Source: Quisquiliibacterium sp. (GTDB lineage Bacteria > Pseudomonadota > Gammaproteobacteria > Burkholderiales > Burkholderiaceae_E). Taken from it: a stretch of 5,471 nt of DNA. Of the stretch, positions 1 to 5,471 are shown in pieces (positions within the stretch are counted from its first letter, which is position 1; the number at the start of each line of letters is the position of its first letter). Where the stretch lies: assembly GCA_023257915.1 (NCBI GenBank), contig JALRBB010000524.1:1-5471 (forward strand), given 5' to 3'. The notes under the pieces were generated by a model. The model searched no databases. It saw only the letters and a list, made by a program, of their open reading frames with translations, and was not told the DNA's origin. The translations under genes and the position numbers were made by a program.

Positions 1-1
1 C

Positions 2-490
2 AAGGCTGACATCGAGTTCCCGAATGACCTGCTGCGCGAGCTGGACAGGATGGAGTTCTTCGTCTACGAGACGCGACAAATGGTCCGGGCCAGGCACCGC
101 CCAATCGTGATCATCACCTCGAACAATGAAAAGGAATTGCCGGACGCCTTCCTGCGCCGATGCTTCTTTCACTACATCAAGTTCCCGGATCGCGACACGA
201 TGCAGGCCATCGTTGACGTTCATCACCCGGGACTGAAGAAGCAGCTTCTGAAGGACGCGATGGATTCGTTCTATCAGATTCGCGAAATGCCGGGTTTGAA
301 GAAAAAACCGTCCACCTCGGAGTTGCTCGACTGGCTCAAGCTGCTGATGGCCGAGGACATTCCGCCGGAAGCGCTGCGCTCGCAGGATTCCAAGGCGGTG
401 ATCCCTCCGTTGCACGGTGCATTGCTCAAAAATGAGCAGGACGTTCACTTGTTCGAGCGGCTGATCTTCATGGCCCGCCAGAATCGCTGA
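2..490 (+). CDS. MoxR-family AAA+ ATPase, C-terminal part (5' end outside window)
   Basis: This is the 3' part of a MoxR-type AAA+ ATPase gene; 162 residues are visible and the reading frame is open to the left edge. The first visible residues (KADIEFPNDLL) match the stretch just after the Walker B DEIDKAD motif, so Walker A and B lie upstream. Sensor 1 is at visible residues 38-42 (ITSNN). The LPDAFLRRC segment at 46-54 carries the arginine-finger region. STSELLDW at 104-111 fits sensor 2 in the lid domain. MoxR ATPases use ATP hydrolysis to remodel or mature client proteins, usually with a VWA-domain partner, and such a partner is encoded downstream at 1197. The natural stop TGA at 488-490 gives an apparently complete C-terminus. 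The ATG at 50 is internal, not the start. The subfamily resembles the CoxD/PA2707-like groups, but this is from memory and the client is unknown. Confidence 0.93.
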   Translation, partial: KADIEFPNDLLRELDRMEFFVYETRQMVRARHRPIVIITSNNEKELPDAFLRRCFFHYIKFPDRDTMQAIVDVHHPGLKKQLLKDAMDSFYQIREMPGLKKKPSTSELLDWLKLLMAEDIPPEALRSQDSKAVIPPLHGALLKNEQDVHLFERLIFMARQNR

Positions 491-494
491 ATCA

Positions 495-536
495 GCCAAG
501 CTTGCAGACCATGACCGCGCACCAATCCGGCTTGGC
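495..536. repeat. Inverted repeat in the moxR-acetyltransferase gap
   Basis: GCCAAGC (495-501) and GCTTGGC (530-536) are perfect 7-base inverted arms separated by 28 bases. The long loop and the lack of a following T-run argue against a standard intrinsic terminator. It could be a weak RNA hairpin, a protein-binding site, or chance. No convincing promoter was seen in the rest of the gap. Confidence 0.35.
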
Positions 537-577
537 GATTGCCATCCTCCCACCGTGTGGTCAACTCCAGCGCTCCG

Positions 578-1195
578 ATGACCTGGCTTGAACCCGTCAC
601 GCTGAGTGGGCGCCACGCGCGGCTCGAACCGCTGCTCCCCGAGCACGAGGCGGCGCTTGCCGCGGCCACGGCGGATGGCGAACTTTGGAATCTCTGGTAC
701 ACCACAGTCCCGCGGGCAGATGCGGTCGGAACCGAAATCGAGCGCAGGCTCGGCTTGCAACGCGCAGGCTCGATGCTGCCGTTTGCGGTTCGTGACCTCG
801 CTAGCGGCGAGCTCGTCGGCATGACGACCTACATGAATGTCGACGCGTCCAATCGTCGTGTCGAGATTGGCTCGACCTGGTACGCAAAACGTGTGCAGCG
901 CAGTGCGCTCAATACCGAGTGCAAGCTGATGCTGTTGCGCCATGCATTTGAGCAACTCGAGTGCATCGCGGTCGAACTGCGCACGCATTTCATGAACAGG
1001 CAAAGCCGCAACGCAATCGAACGGCTCGGAGCCAAGCTCGATGGCGTCCTGCGCAACCATATGTTGATGCCCAACGGTTCGATGCGAGACACTGCGGTGT
1101 ACAGCATCACTGCCGCGGAGTGGCCGGCAGTGCGCGCCAACCTGGAATGGCAGCTGGCTCGCCCTAGAGCGATGCCCGGCACCCAAGGAGCCTGA
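578..1195 (+). CDS. GNAT-family N-acetyltransferase (RimJ/RimL-like)
   Basis: This predicted 205-residue acetyltransferase of the GCN5-related (GNAT) fold, RimJ/RimL-like group, would transfer acetyl from acetyl-CoA to an amine on an unknown substrate. The N-terminus (TLSGRHARLEPL, residues 8-19) is the usual first strand of this group. Residues 95-102 (VEIGSTWY) form the central strand. QRSALNTECKLMLLRHAFE (108-126) occupies the acetyl-CoA-binding loop and helix, although the canonical Q/RxxGxG/A glycines are replaced. FMNRQSRNAIERLGAK (138-153) is the typical late N-x-x-S-x-x-x-x-x-x-x-G segment. ATG 578 is chosen because homologues begin close to this TWLEPV-type sequence. The frame also allows TTG 539 or GTG 557, and no strong Shine-Dalgarno sequence precedes any of the three. 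It ends one base before the VWA gene begins, so the two are surely co-transcribed. Its link to the MoxR/VWA pair is unproven. Confidence 0.9.
   Translation: MTWLEPVTLSGRHARLEPLLPEHEAALAAATADGELWNLWYTTVPRADAVGTEIERRLGLQRAGSMLPFAVRDLASGELVGMTTYMNVDASNRRVEIGSTWYAKRVQRSALNTECKLMLLRHAFEQLECIAVELRTHFMNRQSRNAIERLGAKLDGVLRNHMLMPNGSMRDTAVYSITAAEWPAVRANLEWQLARPRAMPGTQGA
1185..1190 (+). promoter_or_regulatory. Shine-Dalgarno site of the VWA gene
   Basis: AAGGAG lies six bases before ATG 1197, inside the last codons of the acetyltransferase gene. It is the clearest ribosome binding site in the window and fixes the start of the VWA protein. It also suggests that the VWA gene is translated well independently of the gene before it. 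Confidence 0.8.
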
Positions 1196-1196
1196 C

Positions 1197-2372
1197 ATGC
1201 TGATCGATTTCTTCCTGCATTTGCGAGTGTCCAAACTGCCGGTCTCGATCAAGGAATTCCTGATGCTGCTCGAGGCAATGGCCAAGCAGGTGATCGGGCC
1301 GTCGATCGACGAATTCTATTTCCTTGCTCGTGCAACGATGGTCAAGGATGAGCGCAACTTCGACAAGTTTGACAAGGCCTTTGGCGCCTATTTCAAGGGG
1401 GTCTCTGCGCTGCCGACCGAGGCCTTCGACCTGCCGCTCGACTGGCTCAAACGGATGTCGCAGCGTCAGTTCACTGCGGAAGAAAAAGCCGCAATCGAAG
1501 CCATGGGTGGTCTGGACAAGCTGATCGAGCGGCTCAAGGAATTGCTCGAGGAGCAGAAAAAGCGGCACGAGGGCGGCAACAAGTGGATCGGCACGAATGG
1601 CACCTCGCCGTTCGGCAATGGCGGGTACAACCCGGAGGGCATCCGCGTGGGCGGACCGTCCGCAGGCAATCGCACCGCGGTCAAGGTCTGGGAACAGCGC
1701 GCCTACCGCGACTACGATGACCAGGTTGAGCTAGGTACGCGCAACATCAAGGTGGCGCTACGCCGTCTACGCCGCTTCGCACGCGAGGGCGCGGAAGAAG
1801 AGCTCGATCTGGACGGCACGATCACCAACACCGCTCGCAACGCGGGTTATCTCGATATCCGGATGCAGCCGGAGCGTCACAACACGATCAAAGTGCTGAT
1901 GCTGCTCGATGTCGGCGGCACAATGGATGACCACATCAAACAAACCGAAGAACTGTTCTCGGCGACCAAGAGCGAATTTAAGCACCTGGAGTTCTACTAC
2001 TTCCACAACTGTGTCTATGACCACCTGTGGAAGAACAATCGTCGCCGCCACTCGGAGCGGTTCGCCACCTGGGACATCATTCGCAAGTACAACCAGGACT
2101 ACCGGTTGATTTTCGTCGGGGACGCGACCATGAGTCCCTATGAGATTCTGCAACCGGGAGGCTCGGTTGAGTACAACAACGAGGAGCCGGGCGCGATGTG
2201 GCTGCGCCGGCTGGTCGAGCGCTTTCCCAAGTTCGCCTGGCTCAATCCGGAACCCGAAGGGGTCTGGGAGTATCGTCAGTCGATCGCGGTCATCAAGCAG
2301 ATCCTGCATAACCGGATGTATCCGGTCACGATTCAGGGGCTTGAGCGCGCGATGCGCGAACTGACCAAGTAG
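1197..2372 (+). CDS. VWA-domain protein, CoxE-like, partner of the MoxR ATPase
   Basis: This 391-residue protein has a C-terminal von Willebrand factor A domain and resembles the CoxE-like proteins encoded with MoxR ATPases. Residues 1-120 are mostly helical and end in a charged helix (about 105-125). A Gly/Asn-rich stretch (about 127-158, including GTNGTSPFG) follows and, as I recall it, is conserved in this family. The W-E-Q-R-x-Y-R-D-Y-D segment (165-174) precedes the VWA domain. The metal site (MIDAS) appears as DVGGTMD at 238-244, where D-x-S-x-S is changed to D-V-G-G-T, and a later acidic residue is in FVGDAT (306-311). There is no signal peptide or membrane helix, so it is probably cytoplasmic. 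By family analogy it would dock with the MoxR ATPase and help it engage clients. The start is set by AAGGAG six bases upstream. The client and pathway are unknown; carbon-monoxide dehydrogenase genes are not seen here. Confidence 0.92.
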   Translation: MLIDFFLHLRVSKLPVSIKEFLMLLEAMAKQVIGPSIDEFYFLARATMVKDERNFDKFDKAFGAYFKGVSALPTEAFDLPLDWLKRMSQRQFTAEEKAAIEAMGGLDKLIERLKELLEEQKKRHEGGNKWIGTNGTSPFGNGGYNPEGIRVGGPSAGNRTAVKVWEQRAYRDYDDQVELGTRNIKVALRRLRRFAREGAEEELDLDGTITNTARNAGYLDIRMQPERHNTIKVLMLLDVGGTMDDHIKQTEELFSATKSEFKHLEFYYFHNCVYDHLWKNNRRRHSERFATWDIIRKYNQDYRLIFVGDATMSPYEILQPGGSVEYNNEEPGAMWLRRLVERFPKFAWLNPEPEGVWEYRQSIAVIKQILHNRMYPVTIQGLERAMRELTK

Positions 2373-2415
2373 CGTCTTACCGGCGCTCGCAGCGACATCT
2401 CAGAGGCGTAGCCGC
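2373..2415. other. Convergent intergenic gap without a clear terminator
   Basis: These 43 bases separate the stop codons of two converging operons. The only hairpin seen is a 4-bp stem with a 3-base loop (CGCT at 2384-2387, AGCG at 2391-2394), and no T-run follows on either strand. Transcription from the two sides may therefore overlap or end by Rho-dependent termination; this is inference. Confidence 0.5.
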
Positions 2416-3183
2416 TTAGATTGAAAACACGTCTGCGTCGCCGAAAGCTTTGCGAATGTCGCGAATCCAGAGCCCCGAACGCAACTGATAGTCGCGCTGC
2501 AAAACCGCCTCTCGTTCCCGCAAGGCTTGCCAGGGTACCGACAGCATCGGCCCGTTGAAGGCGAAGACGATGCGATTGCCCTCCTCGGTCGAAGGCAGTG
2601 CAAACATCCGACCGTCGAACGCCCGCGCGATTCTGTCCAGGTTGGGTGCAAAGGTATCGTGCTCGCCAAACAGGTTGATCACACAAATCCCCGGCTCGGC
2701 AAGCGCCTTGCGACAGGCACAATAAAACCCGAGAGAGTCGAGCACAGGGCCACGCGCATGCATGTCGTACAGGTCAACCTGCAAGACACCGTAGCGCTTG
2801 TGTTCGGCGGGACGATCCAGAAAGTCGCCGGCATCCGCGTGAACGATCGTCAACCTTGCCTCCTCACGAGGCAAGGCGAACCAGTCATGGGCAGTTTCGA
2901 TCACTGCAGCGCCGATTTCGACCACCGTGACCCTGCTATCAGGCAACCGGGCCAGGCTGTAGCGCGTCAGGGATCCCGCCCCAAGACCGAGCTGCAAGAT
3001 GTGCTCCGGCGGCTCAAGGAATAGCAGCCAGCCCATCATTCGGCGAACGTACTCAAGCACCAGAAGTTCGGGCCTGGAGATCCGCATTGCGCCCTGCACC
3101 CAGGGTGAGCCGAAATGCAGGCAACGGATACCGTCAGACTCCGACAACGTGATCGGAATCTGATTGTTTTGTGAGCGCCTCAT
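2416..3183 (-). CDS. Spermidine-synthase-like protein (SAM-methyltransferase fold)
   Basis: This 255-residue protein has the Rossmann-type fold of the spermidine synthase (SpeE) superfamily. HILQLGLGAGSLTRY (61-75) is the nucleotide-binding loop. VTVVEI (85-90) ends in the acidic residue (E89) expected to hold the ribose. HADAGDFL (115-122) is the next cofactor-contact segment. QVDLYDMHARGP (135-146) replaces the S-D-x-x-D-P-x-G-P active-site motif, keeping two aspartates (D137, D140). The Asp of the canonical GGGDGG loop is Ala69 here, and the N-terminal Y-H-E segment of true spermidine synthases is not recognisable. This is therefore likely one of the widespread SpeE-like paralogues, and aminopropyl transfer should not be assumed. 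Its ATG overlaps the glycosylase stop by four bases (3180-3183), and an AAAGGG site lies six bases upstream. It is the last gene of the htpG cluster. Confidence 0.88.
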   Translation of the reverse strand: MRRSQNNQIPITLSESDGIRCLHFGSPWVQGAMRISRPELLVLEYVRRMMGWLLFLEPPEHILQLGLGAGSLTRYSLARLPDSRVTVVEIGAAVIETAHDWFALPREEARLTIVHADAGDFLDRPAEHKRYGVLQVDLYDMHARGPVLDSLGFYCACRKALAEPGICVINLFGEHDTFAPNLDRIARAFDGRMFALPSTEEGNRIVFAFNGPMLSVPWQALREREAVLQRDYQLRSGLWIRDIRKAFGDADVFSI

Positions 3184-3686
3184 CCTGCACCCTTTCGATG
3201 GTTCGACAAGGCCTGTTGCCAGACTTCGAGCTTTTTCTCGAAGCTGACTGAGGCATACGCCGGGCTGGTTGACGGCAGCACGCTAGTCTGAAGCCCTCGG
3301 GCTCGAAACCACGGCTCCGAACGGGCCGCGGTACGCCCATTGAACAATACCCGTTCGAGCGCTGGAGCGTGCTCGTTCAGCGCCTGAAGGTCATTGGCCA
3401 GTGGATCGCGGATCGCAGAATCCAGACTGCCGGTGCGTCTGCAAGTTGCGAGCACATCCCAAAGTGCAACGCGATGTCTTCTCAGACAGGCATAGCGCTC
3501 TTCGAATGGCAGCGAGGTCAACGGCGCATCCAGAACGGCCGCAAGAATCGGCCAAAACTGATTGCGTGGATGCGCATAGTAATGCCCGGCCTGCAACGAT
3601 GCGGCCCCGGGGAAACTGCCGAGGATGATCGTGCACGCGCGGTGATCGAGCACAGGCTCGAGACCGCGCAACCGGGCGAGCGTCAT
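3180..3686 (-). CDS. Predicted hypoxanthine/deoxyinosine DNA glycosylase (UDG superfamily, family 6)
   Basis: This 168-residue protein has a uracil-DNA glycosylase (UDG) fold and best fits family 6, the hypoxanthine-DNA glycosylases. These remove hypoxanthine produced by adenine deamination and so start base excision repair. Motif 1 is [11 protein letters not shown] (21-31). It is followed by [11 protein letters not shown] (35-45), where Asn42 is in the place of the catalytic asparagine described for the family 6 enzyme of Methanosarcina. FNGRTA (115-120) precedes the second substrate-binding motif [10 protein letters not shown] (137-146). The length is normal for the family. The protein is soluble and cytoplasmic. 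Its ATG overlaps the htpG stop by four bases (3683-3686) and no strong ribosome binding site is visible, so translation probably depends on ribosomes finishing htpG. A Mug-type (family 2) mismatch glycosylase is the main alternative, but the HPRNQFW and LPSTSP signatures argue against it. Confidence 0.9.
   Translation of the reverse strand: MTLARLRGLEPVLDHRACTIILGSFPGAASLQAGHYYAHPRNQFWPILAAVLDAPLTSLPFEERYACLRRHRVALWDVLATCRRTGSLDSAIRDPLANDLQALNEHAPALERVLFNGRTAARSEPWFRARGLQTSVLPSTSPAYASVSFEKKLEVWQQALSNHRKGAG
3190..3195 (-). promoter_or_regulatory. Shine-Dalgarno site of the spermidine-synthase-like gene
   Basis: On the minus strand AAAGGG lies six bases before ATG 3183, within the end of the glycosylase gene. 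Together with the ATGA overlap it supports this start and translation coupled to the preceding gene. Confidence 0.55.
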
Positions 3687-5471
3687 GCGCCGCGGGTCAA
3701 CGCGAGCAGCATTTCATTGACTCGCCGCACGAACCCGGGTGGATCCTCAAGCTGCCCACCTTCGGCCAAAACCGCCTGGTCGAACAAGAGCTGAGCCCAA
3801 TCGTCGAACCGGTCCTGCTCCTCGTTGAGGCGCTGCACCAGTGGGTGACCGGGGTTGACCTCAAGAATCGGGCGACGCTCTGGTGCGCTCTGCCCGGCCT
3901 GGCGCAGCAATCGCTCCAAATGGCCGCTGATCTCTCCCTCATCAGACACCAGACAAGCCGGTGAATCGGTCAGGCGCGAGGTAATCCGCACGTCTTTGAC
4001 CCGTTCGCCAAGCGCGCCCTTGACGCGCTCGACCAGCGGTTTGAACTCCTCGGCGACCTTCTGTGCCTGCTCCTTTTCTTGCTCATCCTCGAGCTTGCCA
4101 AGATCCAGGTCACCACGTGCGACCGAGACCAGCGGTTTTCCGTCAAAATCATTGAGGAACGACAGCATCCACTCGTCGACCCGGTCGGTCAGCAGCACGA
4201 CCTCGACACCCTTCTTGCGGAAAACTTCCAGATGCGGGCTGTTGCGCGCGGCAGCAGGATTTTCTGCGGTGACGTAATAGATGCTGTCCTGCCCTTCTTT
4301 CATCCGCGCGATGTACTCTGCCAGCGAGACGGTCTGTGCGGAACCCTCGCTGCTGGTCGTCGCGAAACGCAGCAGAGCAGCAATCTTTTCCTTGTTACCG
4401 AAGTCTTCGCCGAGACCTTCCTTGAGGACCTGACCGAATTCGTTCCAGAACGTCGTGTACTTGTCTTTGTCGTTCTCCGCCAGATCTTCGAGCATCGACA
4501 AGACCCGGCGCGTGCAGCCTTCTCGGATCGCACGCACATCGCGGCTTTCCTGAAGGATCTCGCGCGAAACGTTCAGCGGAAGATCCGCTGAATCCACCAC
4601 CCCGCGCACAAAGCGCAAGTAGACCGGCATCAATTGCTCGGCGTCATCCATGATGAAGACCCGACGCACGTAGAGCTTGATACCGCGTCGCTGCTGACGA
4701 TCCCAGAGATCGAACGGCGCCTTTGAGGGCAGGTACAGCAACTGCGTGTACTCGCTGCGTCCTTCAACCCGATTGTGCGTCCATGCGAGCGGCTCGCCGC
4801 CGTCATGGGCGATGTGCTGGTAAAACGCTTTGTACTGCTCGTCGTCGATCTCCGACTTACTGCGGCTCCAAAGCGCACTGGCCTGATTGACCGTCTCGAG
4901 CTCGTCAAGCTGCTTGTGTTCGGAGCTGTCTTTGTCCCACTCCTCCTTGCACATCAGGATCGGCAAGGAGATGTGATCGGAATACTTGCGAATGATCGCC
5001 TTGAGCTTCCAGCCCGAGAGCAACTCATCGAGCGTCGGCCCCTCGTCAGCGCCAGCGCCGGCATCGTCCTGACGAAGGTGCAGGATCACCTCGGTTCCGC
5101 GGGCAGGCCTGTCGATCGTCTCGATCGTGAATTCGCCGCTCCCGTCGGACTCCCAGCGAACGCCTTCGGCCTCTTCGGTTCCGGCACGGCGCGTTAGTAC
5201 CGTGACCTTGTCAGCCACGATGAAGGACGAATAGAAACCGACCCCGAACTGCCCGATCAACTGAGAGTCGCGGGCCTGATCGCCAGTCAGCTTGCCAAAA
5301 AATTCGCGCGTTCCGGAGCGCGCAATCGTACCCAGATGGTCGATGACTTCCTGGCGTGACATGCCGATGCCGTTGTCGGCGATCGTGATCGTCCTTGCGT
5401 TGCGATCAAAGCCGATACGAATCGCAAGCTCCGCGTCGCCCTGGAAGAGATCCGGTTTGTCGATTGCTTCG
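3683..5471 (-). CDS. htpG: Molecular chaperone HtpG (bacterial Hsp90), N-terminus outside window
   Basis: This encodes the ATP-dependent cytosolic chaperone of the Hsp90 family, a homodimer that remodels client proteins, often with DnaK. The frame is open from the stop (TGA 3683-3685) to the window edge, giving 595 visible residues. By alignment in memory with the 624-residue E. coli protein about 48 are missing, including the first ATP-site helix with the E...NASD motif. Visible landmarks, numbered from the first full codon at 5470, are DNGIGM (32-37, ATP-site Asp32), [10 protein letters not shown] (72-81, lid glycine motif), RGTE (124-127), the middle-domain catalytic arginine in [10 protein letters not shown] (Arg303), and a full C-terminal dimerisation domain. 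ATG 5362 is internal. An Ala/Gly/Asp-rich segment of about 10 extra residues follows the RGTE strand (visible residues about 135-146). The gene leads a three-gene overlapping cluster. Its promoter lies outside the window, so heat-shock control is only expected. Confidence 0.98.
   Translation of the reverse strand, partial: EAIDKPDLFQGDAELAIRIGFDRNARTITIADNGIGMSRQEVIDHLGTIARSGTREFFGKLTGDQARDSQLIGQFGVGFYSSFIVADKVTVLTRRAGTEEAEGVRWESDGSGEFTIETIDRPARGTEVILHLRQDDAGAGADEGPTLDELLSGWKLKAIIRKYSDHISLPILMCKEEWDKDSSEHKQLDELETVNQASALWSRSKSEIDDEQYKAFYQHIAHDGGEPLAWTHNRVEGRSEYTQLLYLPSKAPFDLWDRQQRRGIKLYVRRVFIMDDAEQLMPVYLRFVRGVVDSADLPLNVSREILQESRDVRAIREGCTRRVLSMLEDLAENDKDKYTTFWNEFGQVLKEGLGEDFGNKEKIAALLRFATTSSEGSAQTVSLAEYIARMKEGQDSIYYVTAENPAAARNSPHLEVFRKKGVEVVLLTDRVDEWMLSFLNDFDGKPLVSVARGDLDLGKLEDEQEKEQAQKVAEEFKPLVERVKGALGERVKDVRITSRLTDSPACLVSDEGEISGHLERLLRQAGQSAPERRPILEVNPGHPLVQRLNEEQDRFDDWAQLLFDQAVLAEGGQLEDPPGFVRRVNEMLLALTRGA

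Noticed and set aside
497..504. CAAGCTTG palindrome as an operator
   Set aside because: An isolated 8-base palindrome overlapping one arm of the larger inverted repeat is expected by chance, and no second copy was seen nearby.
539..577. N-terminal extension of the acetyltransferase from TTG 539
   Set aside because: The 13 added residues do not look like the family, TTG is a rare start, and no ribosome binding site precedes it. ATG 578 matches the usual start of relatives.
511..591. 26-codon ORF starting at ATG 511 and overlapping the acetyltransferase start
   Set aside because: It has no Shine-Dalgarno site and no recognisable sequence, and it is short enough to be chance; a leader peptide cannot be excluded but is not supported.
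1575..1670. Gly/Asn-rich stretch of the VWA protein as a low-complexity or repeat insertion
   Set aside because: The GTNGTSPFG-type segment appears to be a conserved part of this VWA subfamily rather than a recent repeat.
1767..2309. 180-residue minus-strand ORF inside the VWA gene
   Set aside because: It lies antisense to a well-supported gene, and its composition fits a shadow frame of GC-rich coding sequence.
2384..2394. Small hairpin as an intrinsic terminator for the convergent operons
   Set aside because: The stem is only 4 bp and is not followed by a T-run on either strand.
2527..3024. 165-residue plus-strand ORF opposite the SpeE-like gene
   Set aside because: It is antisense to a gene with clear motifs and has no recognisable domain of its own.
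4079..4591. 170-residue plus-strand ORF opposite htpG
   Set aside because: It is antisense to conserved HtpG sequence, and its open frame is explained by codon bias in GC-rich DNA.

Overview
The window is ordinary-looking bacterial chromosome: tightly packed genes, fairly GC-rich (roughly 58-60% by eye), and no mobile element, tRNA, rRNA or CRISPR array. The proteins, above all the HtpG chaperone, resemble those of Proteobacteria, most likely a gamma- or betaproteobacterium. That placement is an impression from remembered family sequences, not a search.

The left part (1-2372, + strand) is a MoxR/VWA locus. It opens with the 3' end of a MoxR-type AAA+ ATPase gene. A GNAT acetyltransferase gene follows after an 87-base gap that contains a 7-bp inverted repeat. 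Next, one base after the acetyltransferase stop codon and behind a clear Shine-Dalgarno sequence, comes a CoxE-like von Willebrand factor A (VWA) protein. MoxR ATPases and VWA proteins typically act as partners in remodelling or maturing other proteins. Here the acetyltransferase gene sits between the two.

The right part (2416-5471, - strand) is a convergent cluster, read from right to left: htpG (Hsp90; the 5' end lies beyond the window), a family 6 uracil-DNA-glycosylase-superfamily protein (predicted hypoxanthine/deoxyinosine DNA glycosylase), and a spermidine-synthase-like methyltransferase-fold protein. Both junctions are 4-base ATGA overlaps, so the three genes are almost certainly co-transcribed and probably translationally coupled. 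The two operons meet tail to tail across 43 bases with no convincing intrinsic terminator.

No clearly new system is visible. The points most worth a second look are the coupling of a chaperone gene to a base-deamination repair gene and a spermidine-synthase-like gene, the acetyltransferase inside the MoxR/VWA pair, the glycine-substituted MIDAS motif of the VWA protein, the altered active-site motifs of the spermidine-synthase-like protein, and a short Ala/Gly/Asp-rich insertion in the HtpG N-terminal domain.
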